Below, piece after piece: positions 1-9,574 of a stretch of 64,000 bases of DNA. A program made the position numbers and the translations under genes. The notes below the pieces were generated by a model, which was given only the letters and a program-made list of their open reading frames with translations, was not told the DNA's origin and made no database searches. The stretch lies in contig NZ_AAWS01000008.1 in the NCBI RefSeq assembly GCF_000169175.1, positions 220,284 through 284,283 of the forward strand. Direction: 5' to 3'. The DNA is from Microscilla marina ATCC 23134 (GTDB taxonomy: Bacteria > Bacteroidota > Bacteroidia > Cytophagales > Microscillaceae). Each line of letters opens with the position of its first letter. Position 1 is the stretch's first letter.

Positions 1-3000
1 AAAGCAGTACCCACCAAAAACTGCGCGGTTTCGCCTGGTTCTGCTGTTCCCTTGAGGGTAGTCAGGTAACTAATGGCATTGGTGGCTAAGGACTTGCTTT
101 TGGGGTCAAACACCTCAAAGTATTTCACCGATTTCACCTCTTTCCCAAACTTGTCTTTTGCCTTGATCTCTAGCATATAATACCCCGGCTTCCAGCTTTT
201 GATATTGGCTATAGCCAACGCCTTGGTTTTTTTGGTGTCAAACCCGGCATTATACACCTCGTTTTGTTTTTTCCAGCGATAGCGGTTATTTTCATCTTTG
301 TACAAATCCTCAGGAAACATCTTTTGCCACTCGGCTATAGAGTACAAATACTTATCAGGTTGACCCCAGCGTCGTTTTCGATAGGTTTTGTCTGGGGTTT
401 GCAATCGATGAATCACAATATTGCCTTTGGCTGGCTCAAAAGTACCGCTCAGGTTACTACTCTTGATGCTCCATTCGTTTTTACCCGTTTTATTCACCTT
501 TGACGGTACGTTTACGGTAAGCTCAAGCGCCCGGTAACCCACCCCTATCGATAAGTTACCGCTACGGGTTTCACCGTTCAGGTCGGTTACATCGGCATAT
601 ACAGTATAAGTAAATATAGGGTCAGATTGGGGGCTTACGCTTAGGTCAGGTATGGCCTTAAACTTTACCTCAAACTCGCCGTTTTCGTCAGTTTTTGCCA
701 CGCCATTGCCAATCTCCATTTGGGGCGACGATGGATAATACCCATACCAATAGTAAAACCAATAAGGAAAACGAGCTTTGCGTACCACCCGGTATTTCAC
801 CTTGGCTCCGTCTATATTGGCCCCCGAATAAGCCTTGGCTTTGGCTTTGGCCACAATGGTTTCGTTGAGCTTAAAGCTTCCCTTTACTGGGGTAAATTTT
901 ACCTCAAACTTGGGACGCTTATAATCTTCTACCGAAAAATACACTGAGTTTTGGTAAAACCTGCCCAAACTACTGGCAATGCGCATTTGCCCATTGAGCC
1001 CGGTATTGGGCGCCATAAAACTGCCGCTAAACGTACCATACTCGTTGGTAGTTACATTTAGAGTCGCTACTTTCTGGCGGTTTACATCATATAGCGTCAC
1101 TGAGCTTGCCTGTTTGGTGAGCAACTTGTGCGACTCGCCATCAGTATTGAGCACTACCCCTTTGAAATAAATCGTTTGCCCAGGGCGGTAAATTTTGCGG
1201 TCTAAATAGAAAAACACTCTGGTGCGGGTACGGGGCTTTCGGGCAATAGTACGATACAAGTTGCCATACCTGCTAGAGTAGGTTTTGGGCGATAAGGTGT
1301 AAATTTTGTCGGTACCTTGATTAAATTCTACGTAAAAATTGCGTTGGTTGCGTTTACTTGCTTTATAAGGCACCTTAATGTACCCTTCTTTGTTGCTCAT
1401 ATACACCCCACCGTTTGTCTTTGTATAGCGGCTTTTTTGGTAGTTGTAATAAGTGAGCCATACCTGCGCTTTTACTCCTGCCAGTGGTTCGCCTGTTTTG
1501 CGGTGCAACATATAAAACTCTGTGGCACCTTCCTGGCGTACATTGCGGTGTACCCAGGCAATGTCCGATACAGTAAAATAGGCATAAGCAAGTCCGTTGC
1601 CTCCTATGCTAAAGTCGGGCTTGGCGCTGGCTATAGCTACATAAGTACCATGGGGCAAACCATTGAGTTTTTCTTCGGCATAGTGGGTTTGGTAGTCTTT
1701 GTCATTGGGCAAGCTGGTTTCTGAAGTTTTCTGGGGGCTTTTGGCAATGTAATGCTTCAGTATGTCTTCGTTGTAGTTTCGTTTACGCTTTACCTTGACT
1801 ATTTCTTTCATACTGGTTTTTACAAATCGCCAGTACACCTTGTCTACATTCCGAAAAGAGACCAACGCCCTAAAGGGAGCTTTGCTCAGGTTGGCTTCTT
1901 CTATGGTAATGCCAATGCTTTTGCCCTTGATGGTTTTTTGCAGGTTTTGGCACAGCACTGCGCCATCTGACTTCGGAAAACGATCGATGCCCGTTTGGGC
2001 TATCTTAAGTGCTTCTTTCATCTTCCACTTGTTTTTGCCCGAACGACGCGGGTTGTATTGCTTGCCTTGGGTGTATGCCAATTGTGCTATAGTGTGGGTT
2101 ACCTCCGACGAAATGGGGTATTTCAGGCTTTTTTGTTCCAACTGGCGCAAAGCCTGCTTATACAGTTCGTCTTTGTTGCTGGTGGTCAGGTGCTGGTACA
2201 CAAAAGACAATCGCTTGAGGTCTACATCTACCAGCGCCGGATAGTTTTTGTCTTTGAGGTGAAACCTGATCAAATCCTGCAAAATAGTAACCATATAATA
2301 CTTATAAGACATGGTGTCTTTGCTGGCAATGTTGAGTTGGGCAAACTGGTCTACCTCTTGCAAATAGGCGGCTTTGTTAATGGTAAACTGGTAGGCGGGG
2401 CGGGTAATGTTGGGTTCGCTGCTCTGAAAAAAATTGATGGCACGATGAGCAAGAAAATCATACAAAGTAGGGCGGTGTTGGCGTTGTTTTTTACGCCCCT
2501 TGTTGAGCACGTCATCATAAATATCAATCTTGGTTTGCTGCAGTTTTTGTGGGTTTGCCAACGAGCGCTTGTACTGGCGTATGATTTCGTGCACCACTTT
2601 ATGCAAGTCCCAGGTGCTAATGTCGTCTTGTTTGACATTGACAGTGGTAGAGCGGTTCAAAAACCGATATCGGTTTACCTGATAAAACTGCCAGTAGATT
2701 TGTGCCAACATAGAATGCAACAAAGGCTTGACGGGGTGTTGGGCACTGGCGGCCTCCAGGCGCAAAGCTTCCAGGCTTTTTATCAGCGAATTCTCTTTGA
2801 CTGCCCCTATGTAGCGCAGTTTATACACAGTGGCCTTTACCAACTGTGAGGCATTGTTGGTTTTTTTGGCTTGAGCATAGATGTCATTCACTACCTTGTA
2901 AGCGTCTTTGGGCAAACGTTTACTATCCAGCGAATCCACTTTTTTCCACAAACCATCGTAGGTTGCTTTCTTTTGCGAAAAACCACGAATCGTTACCAGG

Positions 3001-3056
3001 CAGGCTAACACCAGGGTGAGCCATAAGCCTTTGGTCTGCAAGGTTTTTATCTTCAT
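1..3056 (-). CDS. Alpha-2-macroglobulin-like secreted protein (5' part only)
   Basis: The first ~1018 residues of a large protein are visible; the 3' end lies beyond the left edge. The ATG at 3056 opens a signal peptide (MKIKTL, then a hydrophobic stretch ending near RGFSQ). A long helical N-terminal part follows, and then beta-rich macroglobulin domains. Near residue 615-640 the segment FFYLDRKIYRPGQTIYFKG is the MG2 signature of bacterial alpha-2-macroglobulins. Further Ig-like segments follow (YSGANIDGAKVKYRV, PSKVNKTGKNEW). Family knowledge: these periplasmic or surface proteins are thought to trap proteases; the thioester or bait region, if present, would be outside this window. It stands alone, divergent from the CRISPR leader. 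Alternative: a secreted protein with carboxypeptidase-regulatory-like Ig repeats, but the YRPGQT motif makes macroglobulin much more likely. Confidence 0.85.
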   Translation of the reverse strand, partial: MKIKTLQTKGLWLTLVLACLVTIRGFSQKKATYDGLWKKVDSLDSKRLPKDAYKVVNDIYAQAKKTNNASQLVKATVYKLRYIGAVKENSLIKSLEALRLEAASAQHPVKPLLHSMLAQIYWQFYQVNRYRFLNRSTTVNVKQDDISTWDLHKVVHEIIRQYKRSLANPQKLQQTKIDIYDDVLNKGRKKQRQHRPTLYDFLAHRAINFFQSSEPNITRPAYQFTINKAAYLQEVDQFAQLNIASKDTMSYKYYMVTILQDLIRFHLKDKNYPALVDVDLKRLSFVYQHLTTSNKDELYKQALRQLEQKSLKYPISSEVTHTIAQLAYTQGKQYNPRRSGKNKWKMKEALKIAQTGIDRFPKSDGAVLCQNLQKTIKGKSIGITIEEANLSKAPFRALVSFRNVDKVYWRFVKTSMKEIVKVKRKRNYNEDILKHYIAKSPQKTSETSLPNDKDYQTHYAEEKLNGLPHGTYVAIASAKPDFSIGGNGLAYAYFTVSDIAWVHRNVRQEGATEFYMLHRKTGEPLAGVKAQVWLTYYNYQKSRYTKTNGGVYMSNKEGYIKVPYKASKRNQRNFYVEFNQGTDKIYTLSPKTYSSRYGNLYRTIARKPRTRTRVFFYLDRKIYRPGQTIYFKGVVLNTDGESHKLLTKQASSVTLYDVNRQKVATLNVTTNEYGTFSGSFMAPNTGLNGQMRIASSLGRFYQNSVYFSVEDYKRPKFEVKFTPVKGSFKLNETIVAKAKAKAYSGANIDGAKVKYRVVRKARFPYWFYYWYGYYPSSPQMEIGNGVAKTDENGEFEVKFKAIPDLSVSPQSDPIFTYTVYADVTDLNGETRSGNLSIGVGYRALELTVNVPSKVNKTGKNEWSIKSSNLSGTFEPAKGNIVIHRLQTPDKTYRKRRWGQPDKYLYSIAEWQKMFPEDLYKDENNRYRWKKQNEVYNAGFDTKKTKALAIANIKSWKPGYYMLEIKAKDKFGKEVKSVKYFEVFDPKSKSLATNAISYLTTLKGTAEPGETAQFLVGTA

Positions 3057-3206
3057 AATGTATATTTATTGAATTTATAGGGTTGTTGTCTACTAAAAGT
3101 ATAGTTGGTATAATTAACTGGAAGACAACTAAAATTAGGAAAAGGAGTAGTAAAATGCAGGTTTATAGGGAGTTTTCTTTTGAACGAGTGCGTTTGGGCA
3201 ATGGGG

Positions 3207-3308
3207 AATAAAAATATTTCTATGAAGGTTACCAAATCTAAAAAAAGATGTGCAACTTGTGCCTGTGAGCGTATCTTGCGTAGCAAAAAAACGCTTGCCG
3301 GAGGGTAA
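3207..3308 (+). pseudogene. Remnant of a cas4 3' end fused to the array 1 leader
   Basis: In one frame this stretch reads NKNISMKVTKSKKRCATC and then CERILRSKK, ending at a TAA at 3306-3308. The intact cas4 at 15598-16173 ends with ENIFPKATKSKKRCATC and then TYRNVCPQ. The nucleotides also match (for example accaaatctaaaaaaagatg in both). The remnant therefore keeps two of the three C-terminal iron-sulphur cysteines, but has no N-terminal part and no start. It marks array 1 as a copy of the cas4-leader-array junction. It is not expected to encode a functional protein. Confidence 0.8.
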
Positions 3309-3485
3309 TTTATTTGGAGCTGTCCCAAATACGCCTTTAACAAGCTGATTATAAGTAGGTTGCCTATTCGGAAAACCTGCCAAAATAAGGCTTACAAAGC
3401 ACTTTGACGTATTGATTTGTTGATTTTAACCTATAGTGATTTCACTATAACGTGTTGTAAATCAGTCAGCAACAACAAAAGACGA
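3286..3485 (+). promoter_or_regulatory. CRISPR leader of array 1
   Basis: About 200 bp directly before the first repeat is closely similar to 16174-16374, which precedes array 2. Shared blocks include ccggagggtaatttatttgg, caagctga.tataag.aggt and tgattttaacctatagt. A palindrome, TATAGTGATTTCACTATA (3432-3449), lies 36 bp before the first repeat. The second leader has it at the same distance with one change. Leaders of this kind carry the pre-crRNA promoter and the docking signals for Cas1-Cas2 (family knowledge). The position fixes array transcription as left to right. Confidence 0.8.
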
Positions 3486-4626
3486 CTTTAAGCGCTACAT
3501 CCATTAAAACAAGGATTGAAACCAAACACTCGCACAAAACACCTGGGAGCGAGCTAAGCACCTTTAAGCGCTACATCCATTAAAACAAGGATTGAAACGT
3601 GAAGACGTGGTACTGTTTGTAAGTGGCATGGTTGCTTTAAGCGCTACATCCATTAAAACAAGGATTGAAACTACTTTGCTCTTCGTCTCTGTCTTTTGTC
3701 AGGAATCTTTAAGCGCTACATCCATTAAAACAAGGATTGAAACTTGTTAATCAAATAATTCTCAAAATCGTGGAATCGTCCAACTTTAAGCGCTACATCC
3801 ATTAAAACAAGGATTGAAACGTATTGGGCAATGGCTGCTCTTGGGGTGGTTGAACCTTTAAGCGCTACATCCATTAAAACAAGGATTGAAACATGTCAAA
3901 ACTGCACACACGAGTAACAACCAAGATCGCTTTAAGCGCTACATCCATTAAAACAAGGATTGAAACACACTTTCGCAGGGTGGTGCAGCCTTAGCGACCA
4001 ATCTTTAAGCGCTACATCCATTAAAACAAGGATTGAAACTCTATTGTTCCCATTCTGCAAGAAACCACCGCTATCACTTTAAGCGCTACATCCATTAAAA
4101 CAAGGATTGAAACGTGCTCATAGCCTACTTGTTTACTCTATATTCCTCTCTTTAAGCGCTACATCCATTAAAACAAGGATTGAAACATAAGCTGGCTCTA
4201 GATGGTATCGCAGGAGGTCTTTTCTTTAAGCGCTACATCCATTAAAACAAGGATTGAAACCCCAATTTTAACGGTAAGTAGAACGACCTATATTGCTTTA
4301 AGCGCTACATCCATTAAAACAAGGATTGAAACCCGACCAGGACGGGCAGGTGCAAAAAAAAACCACCTTCTTTAAGCGCTACATCCATTAAAACAAGGAT
4401 TGAAACTTAGAAGTTGAAAATTGGAACGAAAAAGAGCCAATAATCTTTAAGCGCTACATCCATTAAAACAAGGATTGAAACATTTGCTTATACTATCAGG
4501 AAGGGTAGTTAGTTGACTTTAAGCGCTACATCCATTAAAACAAGGATTGAAACTTTGCCCAATCCGCTTGCTGGATTGGATCATAAATTCTTTAAGCGCT
4601 ACTTCCATTAAAACAAGGATTGAAAC
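3486..4626 (+). CRISPR. CRISPR array 1 (type I-B), 16 full repeats
   Basis: Sixteen 37 bp repeats begin CTTTAAGCGCTACATCC and end AACAAGGATTGAAAC, giving the ATTGAAAC 5' handle usual for type I-B crRNAs. Repeat starts are 3486, 3562, 3635, 3707, 3784, 3856, 3930, 4003, 4077, 4150, 4224, 4296, 4370, 4445, 4517 and 4590. Spacers are 35-40 bp and all differ. Only the last full repeat (4590) carries a substitution (acttcc for acatcc), as expected at the leader-distal end. Processing by the Cas6 encoded at 12763-13422 is inferred from the repeat being identical to that of array 2. Confidence 0.98.
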
Positions 4627-5042
4627 AAGCTCTACTTTTTTCTACTCTGTCATTTGCATATTCTTTAAGCGCTACATCCATTAGGCTTGACGCCAGCATT
4701 ATCTTTAAGCACTACATCCACTTAAAAATACTGTCACCGCCTCAGCGAGTGTCCTCACGCGCTGATCGAATCACCAAAATTTGGGCACTGAAATATATTA
4801 AAAATAGTATCCTGACGGCTATTAAAGGCACGTAACCTCCAAATCAAGCTCGGGGCAAGCGTAACGAAGGCGGTAATAAAACAAGGATTGAAAATTTGTG
4901 TATGAGCCCAAAAAACAACTTACTTTAGGGTTTCGATCAGTTGGTGAAGACACGCAACCGAGGCGAGGGCGGTATTATTTTTAGGGTGAAAGTTTGATTA
5001 CCAGTCTTTAAGCGCTACATCCATTAAAACAAGGGTTGAACC
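4627..5042 (+). CRISPR. Decayed, element-invaded tail of array 1
   Basis: After one more 36 bp spacer the array breaks down. A repeat at 4663-4683 stops after 21 bases. A second truncated and mutated copy starts at 4703 (CTTTAAGCACTACATCCA). A 3' half-repeat (aataaaacaaggattgaaaa) lies at 4874-4893. A nearly complete repeat with a damaged end (aagggttgaaccc) lies at 5006-5042. The DNA between them matches interspersed elements found elsewhere in this window. Mature crRNAs from this part are unlikely. Confidence 0.8.
4719..4840 (+). repeat. Degenerate copy of MITE-like element family B in the array tail
   Basis: The segment starting cttaaaaatactgtcaccgc and running through gcgctgatcgaatc, ccaaaattt and cctgacggctatt aligns with 18001-18117 and with the reverse complement of 43361-43518. 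The right terminal inverted repeat is recognisable but mutated; the left one is missing. A second fragment of the family (gaagacacgcaaccgaggcg) lies at about 4946-4977. Confidence 0.75.
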
Positions 5043-5625
5043 CTCAACTCCCCCTCAACGCAAATTTAAAAGGCTCTTATAAAGAATTGGGCTGAAGGGT
5101 TATTGTATGCCCATTTTTGCTCTTCACTAGGGCAAACATTCCGATAAATCGCGAACTTCCATTGCATTACAGCAAGGGATTGCCCCTACATTTATCACTT
5201 TAAACTATACGTAAACACCTGTATATCAGAAATTTTAAAAACTTCGTACACGCTTAAAATGTATCCGCAGGATGCTTAATAAGAGCCATTTAAAAAACAC
5301 TTGCTTTAAGCGCAGTTTGCTCTAATACCAAGCCCCAACACACCCCACAAGAGAAAACATTTCGGATAATTTTGCCTCTCCCCTTTTTTTATTTAGTATT
5401 GTATCCGTGATTTTATCCGAAACAAACCTTTACTATGGCGTGCATTCCCCAATATAAAATTCTGCATATATACCAACTTCTTCGTTGGCTCCTGAGCAAA
5501 CCCTAACACACCCAGGCACAACTCGCCTTCACTCATCAAGATATAATTGGTTTTAAGGATTTTTTATGTAAATCATATTGCTTTAATTTGTAATCAAAAA
5601 ATTTACACAACCAACCCAATAATAT
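5043..5625. other. Intergenic region between array 1 and the WYL gene
   Basis: No gene is supported in these 583 bp. The region holds the 62 bp inverted-repeat copy at 5129-5190 and an isolated CTTTAAGCGC at 5304 that may be the last scrap of a CRISPR repeat. It also holds AT-rich DNA before the WYL gene, with a loose promoter-like TAATTTG near 5585. I see nothing else. Confidence 0.6.
5129..5190 (-). repeat. 62 bp inverted flank repeat, left copy
   Basis: The reverse complement of this segment matches 15021-15082 at 60 of 62 positions. The shared sequence starts tgtaggggcaatcccttgct and includes cgcgatttatcggaatg. The two copies face each other across WYL-cas8b-cas7-cas5-cas3-cas6-cas1 and leave cas2 and cas4 outside. 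Confidence 0.9.
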
Positions 5626-6540
5626 ATGACTTCTCAAGAAACCAATCTTAAAACTTTTCGCCTCATTAGGCTTTTGAGTAGTAAACCTTATCGCACTTAC
5701 GAAGAACTAGCCAACGAATTAGGCGCTACTACTCGAACCATTAGGCGGTATTTTGAAACCCTCATTAGCTATGGCTACATCATCGAAAAAGACTATCACC
5801 AACGCCATCATATTAGCAATACGGTGTACCCTGCCCAAAAGGGAGTGAGTTTTACCCAAGAAGAAACCGAGTTACTTTGGTATTTGCTAAAAGCCAATGC
5901 TGACCAACACACCTTGCAAGGCGACATACTCAAAAAACTATTTATTCCAGTGGAGTTTCACCCCATAGCAGATCAAGACCTTAAGACAAACAACGCCCGC
6001 AATGTAGAGCAACTGGCTAAAGCTATTAGGGATAAAAAACGTGCGTTAGTAGGTGCCTATTACTCAGCACACTCTGACACTACCACCGACCGACTAGTGG
6101 AGCCTTTGGGTTTCTCTGAAAACTACCAAGCAGTCAGTGCATACGAGTTGAAATCTGACCAAATAAAAAACTTCAAAGTTGACAGAATCAAAGGTGAGGT
6201 ACAAGTACTTAATGTTGCTCAAACCAACCAAGAACCTCGTCAAGCCAGCGATTGGTTTGGTTTTATAGGAGACCAACCTATCAAGGTACACTTGAAACTC
6301 TCTAAATATGCGGCTACCCTTTTGGCTGAAGATTTTCCCAGAACCAAGCCCTACATTACTACTGATACTCCCGAAAGTAAAAGGCATGACGCTCGTTATC
6401 CACTAGACTTTCAGGCAGAGGTTAGGAACTTGGCGGGCTTTGGCAGGTTTGTACTGGGCATTCCTGGTGAAACCAAGGTCATTTCGCCCATTTCTTTTAA
6501 AGATTACCTCAACGATCGGATAAAAAAAGTGAAATTTTAA
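5626..6540 (+). CDS. HTH-WYL family transcriptional regulator, Cas-associated
   Basis: 304 residues. Residues 1-60 form a winged helix-turn-helix of the DeoR/HTH_11 type (KPYRTYEELANELGATTRTI). The middle, about residues 125-195, has a WYL-like layout (RALVGAYYSAHSD, VEPLGF, FKVDRIKG). The C-terminal WCX-like part contains YPLDFQAEVRN. WYL proteins sense a ligand, probably nucleic acid or nucleotide, and regulate CRISPR or other defence loci (family knowledge). Its position directly before cas8b suggests it controls the cas operon. The usual WYL aromatic triplet is replaced by AVSAYEL, so ligand binding may be altered. It lies 173 bp upstream of cas8b, so separate transcription is possible. 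Confidence 0.85.
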   Translation: MTSQETNLKTFRLIRLLSSKPYRTYEELANELGATTRTIRRYFETLISYGYIIEKDYHQRHHISNTVYPAQKGVSFTQEETELLWYLLKANADQHTLQGDILKKLFIPVEFHPIADQDLKTNNARNVEQLAKAIRDKKRALVGAYYSAHSDTTTDRLVEPLGFSENYQAVSAYELKSDQIKNFKVDRIKGEVQVLNVAQTNQEPRQASDWFGFIGDQPIKVHLKLSKYAATLLAEDFPRTKPYITTDTPESKRHDARYPLDFQAEVRNLAGFGRFVLGIPGETKVISPISFKDYLNDRIKKVKF

Positions 6541-6571
6541 ATGGTTGACGCTATTTGTCAAAACCAGAATT

Positions 6572-6579
6572 TATGTTTG
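6572..6579 (+). promoter_or_regulatory. Candidate -7 element for the cas8b operon
   Basis: TATGTTTG fits the Bacteroidota -7 consensus TAnnTTTG and sits in the 173 bp gap between the WYL gene and cas8b. No TTTG is at the ideal -33 distance; the nearest is at 6554-6557, which is too close. Support is therefore modest. Confidence 0.35.
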
Positions 6580-6713
6580 TAGCAACAACACAAAATCGTC
6601 AGTTCTAAGGATAAATTATTGGTTTTTAGGGCGTTGTTTTGTGTCCTGAACAACCCAACAACATATAATAGTCATTATACTTTAGCTGTTTTTTAAAAAT
6701 ACCACATAAACCT

Positions 6714-8642
6714 ATGCAAGACCGGGCAATTATAGAAATAGGCAGGCTTGAGCTGGCCGCCATGCAAAAAGCCAACAAAGCACCGTATCAGTTTTTTGTG
6801 CAAAACATGTTTCCCAAAAAAGCCGACTACCACATGGCGCTCATGGTGTTTGAACTCCACTCGGTGGCTCCACCGGGCTTCAGGTGCACTTTCAAAGCAA
6901 CCGACCTTACTAAAGTAAGTGAAAAAAACTTTGAAAAATTTGCTTACCGCAAAGGCTCAGCCCGTGGAGGCGACATTACTTTTACTACCAAGTTTGGCGA
7001 CCTCGACAAAAAATTTAAGACCCTTGTCAACAACCAGTTCAAGGCCTTGATGGCGCGCTTGTCTGCCTCGCCTCATATACAAGAGTTTCAGGTGTTTAGT
7101 GCCGTACATCGTTTTTTGCTCAAAGAAGAAAATGCCGATCAGGTAAAAGCTGAGTTGACCAGGTTATACGAAGACCTGGGCAAAAAAGAGCAACAAGCCA
7201 CGGGGCTAAGCATGGTGCTGGAAATTGACGGCAAAAAACACTACTTGAGCGACTTTAAAGCTATTCAGGAGGTGTTGTATGAAAACGGCACCCAGGAAAA
7301 ATCAAAAAAATACGATGTAACCTCCGAAGGTACTCAAGAGCTGTGCGCGGGGTGTTTGCAGCCCAAGCCAGTAGTACACGGTTTTGGCTCGCCTTATAAA
7401 TATGCTACTGTAGACAAACCCGGGATGGTGAGTGGTTTTTTTAAACAAAAAAACAATTGGAAAAACTACCCGATATGTACCGACTGTAGCCTGGTGTTTG
7501 AGTTGGGGCGCAACTACATAGCCCAACACCTGAGCAAGAGTTTTTATGGCAAGTTTTACTATGTCATTCCTAAGATCATATTGCAAAAAGACCGCTCGCA
7601 GTTGCCACGGATTATAGAAAAACTTGAAGGTTTGTATGGCGACTTGATGAAGCAAGGCAGGCAACACGAAAAGCGGGAGGATAAAATATGGGAGATGGTA
7701 GCCCAACACGACGATTACTTTAACCTAAACCTGTTGTTTTACGAAGAAAACAGCACCACCAAGGCCATCAAGATAAAACTGCTGCTGGAAGAGATCGTTC
7801 CCTCGCAATTTAGAAAGTTGTTTGTAGATACACCCAAGCAAATCAATGGCCATGTGTTGTACAAAAAAGCGCACACCTCTACCGACAAAAAGACCAAACA
7901 AAAAACAAAGCAAGACCTTAAGTTTTCATTTGGCTTGCTCAAAACATTTTTCGAACACGATTTTTACCGCCTGATGCAGCAGGTGTTCGAGCAACAACCT
8001 ATGGCCGAAGAAAGCCTGTATGCCAGCTTTATGCGGGTGATCAGGGCAAACTATAACAAAATGAAAACCTCGGATGGCTACGCAGAAAATACCCGTCTGA
8101 CGGTGCTTAAGGCACACCTTGCCTTGAGGTATTTGGCCGCTATTGAAGTCATTGAATTACCCAATAAACCTATACAGAAAGCGATGGAACATACGACGCC
8201 TTCGGAAGATGTGCAAACCGCTACATCGGCCGATCAACAAAAGACGGGATTTGATCCCCAACGCATTGAACAATTTATGCAAGACAATCCCCTGTTTTTG
8301 AGCAGTGACGCCAAGCGTGGGGTATTTTTGCTGGGGGTACTGGTCAAGCATGTGCTCGATGTACAATACAACCAGCTCAACGGCAACACCCCGTTTGAAA
8401 ACAAGCTCAAGGGCTATCAACTAAGCCCGGTGCATTTGCAAAACCTGTATACCGAGGCCATTGGCAAACTGAGACAGTACAAGGCTACTCCGTCTACCCT
8501 GCTCCAAGCGCTCAATCAGTATTTTTTGCTCCACATCGACCAAATTCTCAAGATGTCGAACAACGAAGCCTCATTTTATTTTGTGGCAGGCATGCAAATG
8601 ATCCGCGAGTTGAAATATGTAAACACTGAGTCGAAAAAATAA
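6714..8642 (+). CDS. cas8b: Cas8b/Csh1 (TM1802 family), type I-B Cascade large subunit
   Basis: 642 residues, a normal length for Csh1-type Cas8b. The protein is a Cascade subunit implicated in PAM recognition and target DNA binding (family knowledge). It shows the family's zinc-binding module: LCAGCLQPKP near residue 210 and YPICTDCSLVFELG near residue 253. Other typical segments are NYIAQHLSK and FYYVIPKI. A low-complexity linker (TTPSEDVQTATSADQQ) sits near residue 490. It is followed 20 bp later by cas7, and the gene order cas8b-cas7-cas5-cas3 is that of type I-B. Sequence divergence in Cas8 makes the exact subtype (Csh1 rather than Cst1 or Cmx1) slightly less certain than the role. Confidence 0.9.
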   Translation: MQDRAIIEIGRLELAAMQKANKAPYQFFVQNMFPKKADYHMALMVFELHSVAPPGFRCTFKATDLTKVSEKNFEKFAYRKGSARGGDITFTTKFGDLDKKFKTLVNNQFKALMARLSASPHIQEFQVFSAVHRFLLKEENADQVKAELTRLYEDLGKKEQQATGLSMVLEIDGKKHYLSDFKAIQEVLYENGTQEKSKKYDVTSEGTQELCAGCLQPKPVVHGFGSPYKYATVDKPGMVSGFFKQKNNWKNYPICTDCSLVFELGRNYIAQHLSKSFYGKFYYVIPKIILQKDRSQLPRIIEKLEGLYGDLMKQGRQHEKREDKIWEMVAQHDDYFNLNLLFYEENSTTKAIKIKLLLEEIVPSQFRKLFVDTPKQINGHVLYKKAHTSTDKKTKQKTKQDLKFSFGLLKTFFEHDFYRLMQQVFEQQPMAEESLYASFMRVIRANYNKMKTSDGYAENTRLTVLKAHLALRYLAAIEVIELPNKPIQKAMEHTTPSEDVQTATSADQQKTGFDPQRIEQFMQDNPLFLSSDAKRGVFLLGVLVKHVLDVQYNQLNGNTPFENKLKGYQLSPVHLQNLYTEAIGKLRQYKATPSTLLQALNQYFLLHIDQILKMSNNEASFYFVAGMQMIRELKYVNTESKK

Positions 8643-8662
8643 CCTTTTAAAATTTTATCCTT

Positions 8663-9574
8663 ATGTCAGAAGTGATACAAAACAGAAGCGAAATACTGTT
8701 TTTATACGAAATAGAAAACGCCAATCCTAATGGCAACCCGCTAGACGAAAACCGCCCCCGGTTCGACAGTGAAGACAGCACCATCATAGTGTCTGACGTG
8801 CGCCTCAAGCGTACCGTACGCGACTATTGGTACGAGTACGAAGGCTTTAATGGCGAAGGTGGCAAAGATATTTTTGTGCGTGAAACTCAATATCAAGAGG
8901 GGGACAAAAGCTATGTATCGGATGGAAAGCGCCGCGCCAAAGCTTTTGGCGAAAGCAAAGAAAAGGTGTTGGAGGCATGCATAGACGTACGTACTTTTGG
9001 TGGAGTTATTCCACTTACCAAAGCTTCTATCACCCTTACCGGACCTACTCAGTTTCAGATGGGGCGCTCGTTGCACAAAGTAGAAATTGCCACCGAACAA
9101 GGTACGGGAGCTTTTGCTTCGGGCGATAAAAAATCGCAGGCGACCTTCCGTACCGAATACAAGGTGCCTTATGCCCTGATTGGGTTCAATGGCATTATTA
9201 ACGAGAAAGCCGCCAAATATTCGCAGATGACAGAAGCCGACCGTGCTTTGTTGTTAGACGGGCTCTGGGAGGGCACCAAAAACCTGATTTCACGCTCTAA
9301 GTTTGGGCAAACTCCCGTGCTTATGTTGGTGGTCAATTATAAAGATGCCTCGCACCTGGGCAACCTGCGCCAGCGTGTGGCGTTGCAAACTGAAAAAAAC
9401 GAGCTTGCCTTGCGTAGTCTCAACGATTTTGAACTGGACTTGAGCCAGTTGTGGGCATCACTGAAAGGCTATAGTGACAAAGTGGACTCAATAGACCTCC
9501 GCCTGGACGATCGGCTACGGTTGACCCAAAATGTAAAAATTGAGAACGGAAAACTTGATTTAAATGCCCTCTAA
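8663..9574 (+). CDS. cas7: Cas7 (Csh2), type I-B Cascade backbone
   Basis: 303 residues. Cas7 polymerises along the crRNA spacer to form the Cascade backbone. The N-terminus LFLYEIENANPNGNPLDENR and the following VSDVRLKRTVRDYW are hallmarks of the Csd2/Csh2 family RRM fold, and VRTFGGVIP is also conserved. It starts 20 bp after cas8b and its last 11 bases overlap the start of cas5, so co-translation is likely. No defect is visible. Confidence 0.95.
   Translation: MSEVIQNRSEILFLYEIENANPNGNPLDENRPRFDSEDSTIIVSDVRLKRTVRDYWYEYEGFNGEGGKDIFVRETQYQEGDKSYVSDGKRRAKAFGESKEKVLEACIDVRTFGGVIPLTKASITLTGPTQFQMGRSLHKVEIATEQGTGAFASGDKKSQATFRTEYKVPYALIGFNGIINEKAAKYSQMTEADRALLLDGLWEGTKNLISRSKFGQTPVLMLVVNYKDASHLGNLRQRVALQTEKNELALRSLNDFELDLSQLWASLKGYSDKVDSIDLRLDDRLRLTQNVKIENGKLDLNAL

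Noticed and set aside
1317..2849. Several long forward open frames opposite the alpha-2-macroglobulin gene
   Set aside because: They lie entirely antisense to a clearly coding reverse frame with a signal peptide and MG2 motif, and have no protein-like domains.
3053..3383. Reverse open frames across the array 1 leader
   Set aside because: The region matches the CRISPR leader and cas4 remnant on the forward strand; the reverse frames show no family features.
4620..4835. Forward 71-codon frame in the array 1 tail
   Set aside because: It is made of CRISPR repeat, spacer and family B element sequence.
5304..5313. Isolated CTTTAAGCGC as another CRISPR repeat
   Set aside because: Only the first ten bases match, and no repeat-like sequence follows; chance cannot be excluded.
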